A stretch of DNA of 64,000 nucleotides from Clavaria fumosa (taxonomy: Eukaryota; Basidiomycota; Agaricomycetes; Agaricales; Clavariaceae), in contig OX637794.1 in assembly GCA_951802425.1 (NCBI GenBank), forward strand, positions 4,960,001 to 5,024,000. Reading direction: 5' to 3'. The position numbers and the translations under genes were made by a program. Numbering within the stretch: position 1 is the stretch's first letter; each line of letters begins with the position of its first letter. Shown piece by piece: positions 53,609-64,000 of this stretch. The notes under the pieces were generated by a model. That model had not been told where the DNA came from. It ran no database searches and saw nothing but the letters and a program-made list of their open reading frames with translations.

Positions 53609-55115
53609 ATGGCGCTTTCTTTCATTGGGTGAATGCTTGCGCTACACAGTATAAGCATTATCTGAATCCTGCCTCACAGAAAACCGATATCTTTGATATC
53701 GCACTCCGATGTCCGCTATCGAGGAATTCTTGCTGGCATAGATCCAGTCGCTTCTACTATACAGCTCTCGAATGGTGCGCCGTTCTTATGTTGGGTGCCG
53801 AAGAAAAGTTCTCATGTCAAGTGGTTTTTGCAGTTTATTCTATGGGAACGGAGACACGACGGTGAGCATGGCTTCCTCCACAAACTAATGACCGCCGTGC
53901 CTTTATTTTTGACCCAGCTAACTGATGTTCTGTAAGACCCCACTCCGAGTACATCCCACCTGTTCAGGAACCCTATCAGTACATTATCTTTCGCGCGTCT
54001 GAGGTAAAAGACCTCGCTGTGGACGAACCAGTGACAAGGCGAAGCATCCACGATGATCCTGCTGTCTTAGGTGTAAGTTTTCTTGCACTTTTGGATCAAC
54101 CCCCACATTCTTTCTCTGTGATGAAAAACGACACGGATGAATGAAAATCCGAGAGCGCATATACAATGCGGAACATTCCGTTGCCTTCCTACTGACCCTC
54201 GCTTTTCGTTCCTTGCTTTTTCGTCGTTCCAAGTCAGGTCCTCATGAACTATCATTTCAGGCTTCAGCTCCGACCGGATCGCCAAGCTACCCTCCGTACC
54301 CATTGCAGCCGTCTATACCTCCTCAGACTCGCGCTAATGACGTCCCTGGAGTAAATGCAGCAGCTACGTATACCGCCCCCACCACTACCACTAGTGCCGC
54401 CAGTATCCTGCCGACTTCCGAGCATGCCAATACGCCTCTCACTAATGCCGGAGCCTCCTCTCAAGTCCGACCCGCGGAGCAGCCGAAACAACAAGCCCAA
54501 AAACAGTCGCAACAGCCACAGCAGCAGCAACAGCAGCACCATCGTTCACAGCCACGTTCTCAGCAACACCAGAATCGGGGTGTGCACACGGCAGCGGCAT
54601 CGCTTGTGAAGGTTGAGACTGCGCTGCGCGATCTACGCGTGTCTAGCCAGAACAACAACGATGGCGCTCAGGCAGCGACGCCCGATGTCGCCGTTCCCGC
54701 AGCGGATTTCGACTTTGCGAGCTCGAACGCGAAATTCGACAAGGCGGCGCTGGCTCCGAAGCTCGCTGTCAGTGCTGCTGTGAATGCGGTTGCCATAACC
54801 AAGATTGAAGATACTGAGGGCGGTCCAGTCGAATGGAGCCTACCAGAGGAAAAAGCCTCGGCTTATAATCCCCAGAAATCTTTTTTCGATTCATTGTCCT
54901 CGTCAGCGCCTACTGCGGCTCGGGGAGTTGGAGGCCGTCGAGGTGGTGGCGGTGGGAGGACTAGACGAGAAGAGGAAAGGGAGAAGAACGTGGCTACCTT
55001 TGGTGAGCCAGGAGGCTCGGGTTCAATGAACTCTAGTGCGTACATGTACAGGTCTGGACGTGGGCGCGGTAGAGGTAGGTTCAGAAGGGGAGGAGCGCAA
55101 GCGAATGGTCATTAG
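53609..55115 (+). CDS. SCD6: SCD6/LSM14-type mRNA decapping and translation repressor
   Basis: Cytoplasmic P-body protein that represses translation initiation and promotes decapping. Five exons: 53609-53628, 53680-53774, 53834-53861, 53937-54072 and 54261-55115; 377 residues. N-terminal LSm domain (SLISHSDVRYRGIL, TIQLSNVYSMGTE, YQYIIFRASEVKDL), then a Pro/Ser/Gln-rich linker with poly-Gln. Next comes the FDF box (ADFDFASSNAKFDK), an FFD box (YNPQKSFFDSLSS), a TFG box (RREEEREKNVATFGEPG), and a C-terminal RGG tail (RSGRGRGRGRFRRGG). The order is exactly that of the family. The first exon is only 20 nt, with a 51-nt intron. Confidence 0.95.
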
Positions 55116-56462
55116 TGGGCTTACATGTGTTGTGTATGAGAATTTCGGTGATTGAGTTCTATGCCTATGCAGAGTTTGCCTTGGTATGCAAAATATTACA
55201 CATGTTGGGTTGGGTAACTGTATGTGATCTGGACCAAGCATAGCCAAAAAACTATCTACCCTGCTCAGCCTACGTGTGCCATCCACCCTGGAGGCAGATT
55301 TGAGTTGTGTTGGACTACAGTGGCAAAGGGGAAGGAGAACAAGTGCTTGGAAGGCAGGGAGTAGAAATAGGCCTCATCAGAAAATGGAAAGAATCAAAAC
55401 CAGATGTGGGAATGACATGTAACTTGCATTTCTTAAGGTGGGTTGTGAGGGGTTAGTAAGTTATTTTAATGTTTTTTTGGTGGGTGTTTGGATTAGTTTT
55501 TTTGGTAGTGTTAGTTAGTTTTTGGGATTGTATTATAGAGGTTCTTCATAATTCCTGTTAAGTTAGGCTTGGCTTCAGTCTGTACAATTCATGCTTTTCC
55601 CATGCATATTGCATTCTTGGGTCTAGAATGTATACATATCATGTGTGTATGATGTGACATGTATACAATGTAAGAAATGCATTATACAGTATATGTGTAA
55701 TATACATACAACCTCCCAGTCCCAAGTTTTATAACTAAACTGGGCGAGGCTAAATCTTTTAGACATAAACCCTGCTGGGCAGCAGGTTTCCCATGTCTTC
55801 CCCTGGCCATACATAGCCCCTACACCCAATACTGAGGTAGACCAAACTGTTTTTCTGCGAATGGTCCCTTGTTGCTCCTATCCTAATAGCATAGTCCTTG
55901 TGCAGATGGAGCATCTGCACTTTCTTTCACTGCAAGCTAACCACTCAAGCTAATCTTTTGAAATTTTGTGTGCCTATATCTACCCCTCTAATCTTCAATT
56001 TCCATGATTTACATTTTTCCCAAACTCATTTCCCAATGCATGCCAAAGCTGCTGACCAAACCAGTCAAATTCTCCTGTTTATCAAAACTAACCATAGGAT
56101 TCCAAAACAAAAGCAATGCTATACTGAGCCATCCCATACCTATCATATTCCATCCCTCTCTCTCCCCTCCCATCACCCAAAAAGCAACAATTCCAGCATA
56201 CAGTCAGAATCCAGTTCTCACAGTCCTCACACAAGTTTGTACTTAGCAGTGGCACCCTGACAAGGACCCCACATGAAATATTCCCAAACAAAAAAGTCCC
56301 CTCTTTTAGTCCTCATTATGTCTTTGATGATGTTTACTCTCATTTGGTGCTTTCCCTCAAAACTTTTTTTTCACCCCAAAAATTCATTTAGGGTTCCTGG
56401 GGGTCTTCCAGCAAAAATTGAAATATGGTAGCTGTGAAGTAGTTATTAGTGCTGTTTAGAAG
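55116..56462. other. AT-rich intergenic region, nothing recognised
   Basis: About 1.3 kb without a gene, RNA or clear repeat unit. T/G-rich tract at 55440-55520 and alternating tgtatac motifs near 55620-55700. Marks the shift from the host gene block to repeat-dominated DNA. Confidence 0.55.
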
Positions 56463-56930
56463 AACATATGCAGCTGACTGATGGCTGCATATATATTGAT
56501 GTTGTCACATCATGAAGTGGGTCACATGGTGATGCTTGTGACCATGAGTAATGCTAGTAATGTGAATAAGACTAATGTATCTATGTGGCATGTCATGTGC
56601 CAGATGAAGGGATTGTGCCATGGTATATCATACATAATATCATACATAATATTGGAGGCTGCTGGTGTGCCATTGTTGTTGTTAGCTGCTGGTGCATCAT
56701 CATCATCAGCTGCTGCTGCTGTCATCAGTCATTGTTGTTGGCTGCTGGTGCATTGTTGTTGTTATTGTTGGCTTCTAGTGTCCATTGTTGGCTTCCAGTG
56801 TGTCATTGTCATTGGTCATCATCATTGGCTGCTGGTGTGTTGTTGTCATCATTAGCTGCCAGTGTGTCATTGTCATCATCAGCCACTGCTGCCATCATTG
56901 GTCATCATTCGTGTTAAGGCCTGTCCTGTC
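56463..56930 (-). repeat. Partial copy of the dispersed repeat plus GTT/ATC triplet tract
   Basis: 56463-56580 (atgcagctgactgatggctgc, gtgggtcacatggtgatgct) resembles 59905-60020 in the same orientation. 56650-56910 is a degenerate triplet tract (gctgctggtg, ttgttgttg, catcatcatc). Confidence 0.6.
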
Positions 56931-57003
56931 TCATAAATAACACTGAAGGTTGATTTGATGGTGACCAGTCCTGTAAACTCACTAAGACTAATCAACTGTT
57001 GTG
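56924..57003 (+). repeat. Dispersed repeat of about 80 bp, copy 1
   Basis: ggcctgtcctgtctcataaa...accaatcaactgttg-type unit, about 85% like 58912-58994 and in the same orientation. Confidence 0.75.
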
Positions 57004-58296
57004 GTGTTACATATCAGGTAAGATCATAATTATATCCCATGTCCTCATTGAGATATTCCTTCTTGAAGGTTCTACATATTCTAAAAATAATCAAAATGAG
57101 TCATGATGACTCATTTCTTGAGTCCCAGTCATCAGGGATTGTGGGGAAGGACCCCACAATCACCCCGATCACTTCTATGACATTCCATGACATTCTGCAA
57201 TGTTCCTGGCTTTAATTGCACCATTATCTTGTCAATACTTCCTCTGCTTCCTCTTATCTCCCCCAGACTAGTCATAATTAATTGTACTAGCCCTATGTAG
57301 CATGTGGCCTAAACAGTAGTAAAACCAGCTTGAGGGAGTAAATAACAGTTATTTCCTTCTGCCTTTATGCATATAAGACTAACAAGGCAGTGGAAATTCA
57401 ATGATAAAGACCATTTGTTTGTGTGGTTCTTTTTTCCTACTGTAGAGCCATTTCTTTCTGTCCTAGTACCACTTTCCATAGCTTAAGTCATTGGGAGTAA
57501 GTCTACATGGGTAAGTAGTACATAATAGGTAGAGGACTAAGAGAGAGCATAGGGAATGATTGAAGAGATGCATAAGGTGCTGAACTGCTTGTTCAAGGGG
57601 CTAGGTACTATAGACCATTAAGTACCCTAAAAGACACTAGGTGGCGAGGACATCAGACATGAGCAAGGAGGTTTCATGCCATGATTATCTACATTTTATG
57701 GGCCACTGGGCCACAGACTGACAAGGAGTCAGATTCCCAGGGATGGCCCAACCATGTCTGGCAGGAAACCATGCAGCCATGGCTCAGTCATTCCATTCCA
57801 CCAGTCAGATGTTCATCACAATTCCATACAACACCAAACAACCAGATCCTCAGAGGGAATTTATATAAATTGGCTCAGTCATCCCATATTTGGAGGCTAC
57901 ATCCAGAAAAGACAAGTTGTTGGTACATCATCAGTGATGCATGCTGGTGCCTCATTGACAACCACAGTCACTAAGTCACTATGAAACACACCTTGCAAGC
58001 CAGTTGCTATGGTCCACAGCAGGCACCCAGCAATGACACCCCCCCTTGATGTGTGCATGGTTGCCTGATTGTGAACTCAGAAAGCACAGTGGGGGACCTA
58101 ACACTTAGGAAACATCTGCATGAGACCTACACAAAGGGGAACCCCATCATGTGACACATCCAAAACATGCATGAGTTTGCACTCAAGGTTGTTGTTGCTG
58201 TCAACAGGATCAGATAAGATGATGAATTGACCTTGATCAAGACATCTGCCAAGCAGTGCTGTTAGTCTAGATGCTCCTGCTATCATCAGCAACCAC
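57004..58296. other. Intergenic, nothing recognised
   Basis: About 1.3 kb with only short unconvincing open frames and no repeat unit noticed. Confidence 0.5.
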
Positions 58297-58540
58297 CGCA
58301 GGCTCGCAGGGGGAGGCGCAGGCGCACAGGGGGGGTGCATGGGGGAGAGGCGCAGGCGCGCAGGGGAGGCGCAGGCGCACATACCCTCACAGGCGCGCAG
58401 GCTCTCACAGGTGCACAGGCTCTCACAGGCGAGACGCAGGCGCGCAGGGGAGGCGCAGGCACGCAGGGGAGGCGCAGGCACACATACCCTCACAGGCGCA
58501 CAGGCTCTCACAGGCATCGCACAAGTGTGCAGGCTCTCAC
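58297..58540. repeat. GC-rich minisatellite (gcgcaggggaggcgcagg units)
   Basis: Tandem units of gcgcaggggaggcgcaggc and ctcacaggcgcacaggct, ending in degenerate ctcacag units. Much higher GC than its surroundings. Frames open on both strands are composition artefacts. Confidence 0.88.
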
Positions 58541-58911
58541 AGAAGCATCATCTCCTTGTTCTGAGGGCCTTCTGCCTTCCAGATCTTGAAGCAGGATGAA
58601 ACTAACAGGTTTGTGAGCATGTGACCTTGGATGTCAACAAGTGTATGTGGGGCTAGCAACAAGTCCAGGTAAGCTCATGACCTTGAATGCCCTTGATGCC
58701 CCCAAGCATGTTGCAAGGATTGGCTCAGAGTAACCTCTATCTGCTATTAGAACTGCCATTAGAGATGGGGTGTGTGGCATGGACAGAATATTTCAGCAGG
58801 CCTGGCTACATGAAGGTGGGGGCTGCCAACCTGAATAAATGCAGAGGCAGCTTGAGCTGCAGATCCAGGCAGCTGGGGCGCAGAGGCAGCACAAACTGGA
58901 AATCTGTTAGG
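58541..58911. other. Intergenic, nothing recognised
   Basis: No gene. A short peptide-like stretch near 58687-58941 has no recognisable motif. Confidence 0.5.
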
Positions 58912-58994
58912 GCCTGTCCCATCTCACAAATAGCACCATAAGTCGATTTGTTGGTGACCAATCCTGAAAACTCATTAAGACCAATCAACTGTTG
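58912..58994 (+). repeat. Dispersed repeat of about 80 bp, copy 2
   Basis: Partner of 56924-57003 (ggcctgtcccatctcacaaa ... caatcaactgttg). Confidence 0.75.
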
Positions 58995-59029
58995 AGCACA
59001 ATCAAGAATACTCAGTCCCAGAAGGTCAC

Positions 59030-60485
59030 AAGGACATCTGATGAAGTGTAAGAACAGAAAAAGACAAGTTGGAAGAGGGGAGACATTGCTGGAAAGGTTG
59101 CGGAGTTGGTAGACAAAGCATAAAGAGGGAAAAAGATGAGTTGAGAGAGGGAAGACATTGCTGAGAAGGTCGCAAAGTCAACCAACAAAGTGTAGAAAGA
59201 GAGATAGATGAGTTGGGAGAAACAGATATTGCTGAGAAGGTTGTGAAGTTGACTGATGAAGTGTAAAGAAGGAAATAGGTGAGATGGGAGAAAGAGATGT
59301 TGTCAAAAGGGGTGCAAGTGGTTGCAATGATGTCAAGAAGTGAATTGGTGAAGGCAATGACTTTGCCAACTGATGAGAGAACCTGTAGGGTTCGAAGAAT
59401 CAGTACCAAGATGAAGTAAAGGAAATACTTAGGTGCACAAGTTGTATGAGCATGGAGGACAAGTTTAGAGGAGAGCAGTGTGTGTCTTGGTGTTGTCAAG
59501 GTCACCAAGTGAGACAAGACCTATCAATTGCAGTGGTCCCAAGCTCAAAGGGTGTAATAGCCTCAAGCTTAAACCAAAGTGTGTCAATATCAAGTCTACA
59601 GTACCATATGTACATGTGAGACTTATATATGTGTGTACAGAGAGTGTAACTAATCAGGAAAAGTACAGAGGTCACCAGGTGACAAGACTATAGTAGTATG
59701 GGGTATGATTAATTGTAAAGTGACTAGGCACATGTTGTACTAAGGTTGCAAGGGGTTAGAAACACATAAGTAAGGTCACAAAGATGACCTGTCATGGGTC
59801 GCGACCTGGTTAAATAATCCTATAACTATGGGGGGATCCTCGGATCATAACTATCATAGTTATAGACTACTGGGGGCAAGAAGGAGAGCATATTTGAAAG
59901 GTAAATGCAGCTGACTGTTGGTGGTGTGTTTGGGTGTTAAGGTTGTGGTGTCATGAGGTGGGTCACATGGGTGATGCTAGTGATGCAGGTGACCTTGGGC
60001 AGGGGGTCATGTGAGTAATGCTGGTAACATGAGTAACACTGGTGGTGTCATAGTGCTGGTGGTACTGGTAGCACTGGTAGTGTCAGTAGCATCAGTGACA
60101 CTGGTAGTGCCAGTGACACTGGTAATGCTGATGATGCTGGTAATGTATTAGTGCTGGTAGTGGTAGCACCGGGGTGCCATGCAGCAAGTCATGTGCTGGC
60201 TGAAGAGGATGTGCAACAGCATGATGCACATCAAGATGGTGGGTCTGGGCGAAGTATATGCATGGGGTGAGGTGGAGAGAGGTGTCACAAGTATGGCATG
60301 GTGGTTGTGAGTGTCATGTGAATGTGGGGTAGGTTGGAGAGGCTCCCGGAAGGGGATGGCAGGTTCCAGAAGTGTGTAGAGGGGCTCACGAGGTTGTAGA
60401 GGGCCATTGGGAGGTTTGTAGGTGTTGGTAGAGTTGGCTTGGGCAAGGTAAAAATGAATGGGTCCTGACAAAATCCAGGCAACTG
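59030..60485 (-). repeat. Dispersed repeat, minus copy (partner at 47341-48690)
   Basis: Matches the plus copy in inverted orientation. Includes four tandem units of about 63-66 bp at 59040-59290 (gttgagagagggaagacatt and variants), an ataactatcatagttatag palindromic stretch near 59850, and a VNTR of ctggtagtg/ctggtaatg units at 60000-60165. Breaks from similarity at about 60480. Confidence 0.65.
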
Positions 60486-60639
60486 AGGTGTTAGTGCAAT
60501 TAGCCACAGCTGCAGGAGCACTGGACTGAAGCACACAGTGGGCCAAGGCAGGAGGACCAGGCAGAAATGCCAAGTTTCCACTTCTGGTCCTCACTATGCA
60601 AAACTGTGCAGTGGGGAGCAGCACCCATCTGCCCAAGCT

Positions 60640-61860
60640 GAGGCTCTGCAGCCACAGGTGCAAGTCTGTGGAAATGGGGAAGCAGCACCCATGTGAGGGG
60701 CCTGAGGGACAGGTTAAATTAGCAATGATATTTATTGAATTACATGGGACCATTCATGTACAGGAGTTGAGGGGCCACAGCTGCAGAAGGGTGAAGTGAG
60801 GAGCAGTGGCCATGTTCTGGGGCTGAGGAGCAGCATCTGAATGCAGGATCTCAGGGACCCAGCCACAGCTGCATGTGAGTCCACAGAGAGGGAGGAAGCC
60901 TCAAGTGCACCATGGCATCCCTGCACAGGAGCCAGGGACTGTGGCTGCAGCCAGGCACAATATCACAGCCACAGATGCTCACACAGAGAGAAAGCAGCAT
61001 CCAGTTTGGGTGAGGGACCACAGCTGCAGCTGGACACAAGTCCACAGAGTGGGAGCTGCATCTGAGCATAGGAGCTGAGGGATCACAGCCCCAGCCAGGT
61101 GCAAGACCACAGAGAGAGTGGCATCTGCACATGGGAGCTGAGGGAGAGGGGAGCCAAGGGAGAGGGGAGCTGAGGGGTCAACCCATGGCTGCAGCTGGGC
61201 AGAGGACTCAAGGGGCTGCAGCTGACACTGGGCACAAGTCTGTGGAGCTGAGGCTGGGCATAAGCCCACAACATGGGGAACATCAGCTGAAGGAGTGTAG
61301 CAACAGCTGCACACAAGTCCAGCCAAGAGGGTCAGATGGAGTCATGTATATGATATAGAGACCCAGGCACAGGACCTGAGGGGCCACAGCTGGGCTGAGC
61401 ACTCGGGCTGGGTGCTAGGCCACAGATCCATAGCTGGACCCACAGAGTGGGGGGGGGGGGGGGGGGGGAGCACTTGAGCACAGGAGCTGAAAGACTGCAG
61501 TTGTGGCCAGGCACAAGTCCCATAGTGGGAGGTGACGTCCATGCATGGGAGCAGAGCCTGCTGGCCAGGAGGACCAATGGTGGGCATATGCAATGCCTGC
61601 TGGCCAACAGAGTTGGTGGGGACACATGCAATGTGAGAGATCTCAGCACAGGACCTGAGGGGCCACAGCTGAGGCTGGGCACAATCCCACAGAGTGGGGA
61701 GCAACATCTGCATGCAGAGCTGAAGGACCACAGCTGCAGCAGGCACAAGACACTAGAGTGGGGTGCAGCATCCCACATGTGGGGGCAGGGCCTGCTGGCC
61801 AAGAGGAACAATGGCAGGCTCACACAGTGCCTGCTGGCCAAGAGGATTGGCAAAATGGGT
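60640..61860. repeat. Tandem array of about 70-bp units with an embedded G20 run
   Basis: Degenerate units of gaggggccacagctgcag...gggcacaagtccacagagtggggagcagcatctg recur through the region; 61449-61468 is 20 G. The last part (61540-61860) has cctgctggccaagagga units like those at 37560-37990, and gccatgcatgggagcag-type text like 36990-37050. Confidence 0.82.
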
Positions 61861-62717
61861 GCCTAAGTGCCTGACAGGAATGAGAGTGGGGCCCAGCACC
61901 ATGCATCGGACTCAGACCACAGAGGGTCGAGGCCCAGAGCCACCTGTATCTACCTCTGGGTTCACTGGACCATCTGAACCTGGACCCAAGGAGCCACCTC
62001 ACATTTCATCAGTATTTCTTGTCCACATGGATGACATTGTTATGCCTTCCTGTTTCCACTACCAACTGAGGGCCTTCTTCTTCCATTCCATCTAGCATCC
62101 ATTCAAGCCCTCATCCATCTGAGGTGCTCCCTGTTGCCCCTGTAGCACCATCAGATAGTCACCCATGTACCAGCATACCATTGCCCTTGTATGATTGTCT
62201 GCTCTCCTGTCTCTTCCCCATTCTCTTCATTCAGCAATTGTGTCTCCCCCATGTGTTGATAGCTGTGGGCCACACACTTTGATACACATGCTTTTCAAGC
62301 TTTGACACAAACTCAACTCATAACTTAACTGACTTTGTGAGATGGGGCATCCAGGACACCCACTTTGACATTCACATCTAGTCAACTTTGTGTGTCATGT
62401 GGGCATGGCAGTCCTGGACACCCACCTTGAGGTACACATCCAGTCAACTTACTTTGTACATTATGAGAGATGTGGGTGTCCTGGTCCTCCTGGCATGGCT
62501 TACCTGTTTCTGTATGATGTCCCAGCCTGCATTACATTGGATCTTGGTAGGTATGTAGGACCTAGGTTTGGCATGCTAAGAGTGAGTAGCACAGGTGGTG
62601 TAAGTAGGATGGAGGGTGGACAGTGTGAGTGGAGTGAGTGGGTGGCACAGGCAAGGTGAGTAAGGCAGGTGGCACAAGTGAGGAGGTGCAAGTGAGGCAA
62701 GCCATGTGGTGTAGCAC
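61861..62717. other. Intergenic with one short duplication
   Basis: No gene. 62345-62465 holds two copies of a unit of about 60 bp (gacacccactttgacattcacatctag and gacacccaccttgaggtacacatccag). 62590-62710 is rich in gtgg/gagtg. Confidence 0.55.
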
Positions 62718-63290
62718 CAATGAGGTGAGTGGGCTGCTCATGTTCATCAGTCATTGCTTATGTGTGCCATACAGTGCCTAGGCTATGTCCATGCTGCTCA
62801 TAGCAACCCACCTCCAGACCCTGTTCTTTTTTCCCTTCCCCAGGTAGTCCAGCACAATGCAGTTCTGCCTCCTCCCCTTCCTTGCCATGTGCTATCCACT
62901 CTATGCTGCTTGTCTTGTTCTTCTGTCTGGGAGTCTTGTGATTAACATAGACCCATGCTATTCACTTGGCTTATTTCATCTATGGCCTTATGGCCTCTGT
63001 GCATGTAAGATTGGTTTGTTGAGACCAGATATCCCTGAGTCACAAGTGCATTAGAACCCTGTTTATAGCAGTCATGCAGTCATAGTGACAGTAGTGGGAC
63101 AGATGTGGCTGGTTAGCTAAGTATACAAGGAAACCCCTTCACCCCTAGAGTTGACCTTACAGTGCACCAATATTATTAATTGCCCTTACCATGCAATGGC
63201 AGTGAATGTCAAGATACCTCCAACCCAATAATAGCCTTAGTGGCATCAGGGAATTGGGAAAGGGACATACACAAGTACCAAAAGCATATG
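62718..63290 (+). repeat. Left arm of a 573-bp inverted repeat
   Basis: Reverse-complement match to 63322-63894 with no mismatch found; mirrored positions sum to 126612. Spacer 63291-63321 is 31 bp of tatgacctg-type units. Short frames at 62754-62945 and 63667-63858 are mirror images. No coding content recognised. Confidence 0.95.
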
Positions 63291-63321
63291 ACCTGCATAT
63301 GACCTGTATATGACCTGGTGG

Positions 63322-63894
63322 CATATGCTTTTGGTACTTGTGTATGTCCCTTTCCCAATTCCCTGATGCCACTAAGGCTATTATTGGGTTGGAGGTATCT
63401 TGACATTCACTGCCATTGCATGGTAAGGGCAATTAATAATATTGGTGCACTGTAAGGTCAACTCTAGGGGTGAAGGGGTTTCCTTGTATACTTAGCTAAC
63501 CAGCCACATCTGTCCCACTACTGTCACTATGACTGCATGACTGCTATAAACAGGGTTCTAATGCACTTGTGACTCAGGGATATCTGGTCTCAACAAACCA
63601 ATCTTACATGCACAGAGGCCATAAGGCCATAGATGAAATAAGCCAAGTGAATAGCATGGGTCTATGTTAATCACAAGACTCCCAGACAGAAGAACAAGAC
63701 AAGCAGCATAGAGTGGATAGCACATGGCAAGGAAGGGGAGGAGGCAGAACTGCATTGTGCTGGACTACCTGGGGAAGGGAAAAAAGAACAGGGTCTGGAG
63801 GTGGGTTGCTATGAGCAGCATGGACATAGCCTAGGCACTGTATGGCACACATAAGCAATGACTGATGAACATGAGCAGCCCACTCACCTCATTG
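63322..63894 (-). repeat. Right arm of the 573-bp inverted repeat
   Basis: Mirror of 62718-63290. Identity ends at 63894: the next base pair (62717/63895) does not match. Confidence 0.95.
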
Positions 63895-64000
63895 TAGTAG
63901 ATTTTCGTAATTAGGGTTAGGTTAGGTCTGAGTACAGTCTAAGGAGATGAGCTATTTCCCACGCATAAGTAGGTCTTGGTCTCATGAATGATATGGATAT
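63895..64000. other. End of window, with a telomere-like hexamer run
   Basis: Unique sequence beyond the inverted repeat. 63911-63926 reads ttagggttaggttagg, one TTAGGG and two TTAGG units. No gene. Confidence 0.6.

Noticed and set aside
56585..56917. Cys/Ser/His-rich 110-residue frame
   Set aside because: Translation of a degenerate gtt/atc triplet tract.
58098..58599. Cys/Arg-rich and His-rich frames on both strands
   Set aside because: They are translations of the gcgcaggggaggcgcagg minisatellite.
62754..63858. Two identical small proteins encoded on opposite strands
   Set aside because: They are mirror images caused by the inverted repeat; the frame is short, has no recognised domain and no splice or promoter support.

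Overview
The window looks like nuclear DNA of a mushroom-forming basidiomycete (Agaricomycetes). Genes are split by many 45-80 nt GT-AG introns. The recognisable housekeeping genes are fungal: a SKN7-type regulator with HSF and receiver domains, VPS11, COX16, COA1, a BuGZ/ZNF207 homologue, an SCD6/LSM14 homologue, dephospho-CoA kinase and a cis-prenyltransferase. The transposons are tyrosine-recombinase retroelements of the Ngaro type. No tRNA, rRNA or CRISPR array was seen. All assignments come from reading translations by eye; no database search was run.

Layout. 1-222: relics of two genes that also occur intact in this window. 1.0-5.6 kb: three tandem aldo-keto reductases. 6.5-8.2 kb: a single-pass membrane protein. 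8.9-10.0 kb: cis-prenyltransferase, convergent with SKN7 (10.1-13.7 kb, minus). 15.2-20.4 kb: compact block of dephospho-CoA kinase, VPS11 and, convergent with VPS11, COX16. 20.5-26.8 kb: Ngaro element 1, complete in structure but with broken gag and reverse transcriptase. 26.9-29.9 kb: large P-loop NTPase gene with a 6-nt microexon and an apparent frameshift. 30.1-30.8 kb: hAT transposase relic. 31.1-39.0 kb: Ngaro element 2, minus strand and heavily decayed, invaded by a TIR element with a trinucleotide-repeat core and by minisatellites. 39.2-40.5 kb: seven-exon gene of unknown function. 40.8-46.6 kb: Ngaro element 3, apparently intact. 46.6-50.6 kb: retrotransposon debris and a nonsense-containing gene of unknown function. 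50.9-55.1 kb: COA1, BuGZ/ZNF207 and SCD6, all plus strand. 55.1-64 kb: AT-rich repeats and minisatellites, ending in a 573-bp inverted repeat with no mismatch found.

How it fits together. The host genes form two compact syntenic islands separated by retroelement accumulation. The two complete Ngaro copies each carry gag (with zinc knuckles), RT-RNase H and a tyrosine recombinase between split direct repeats in the order A1-genes-B1-A2-B2. They share two features worth testing: an intron at the same place in gag, and RT lying in the +1 frame relative to gag with a long overlap. Element 1 sits in what was probably a roughly 160-bp shared upstream region between COX16 and the NTPase gene.
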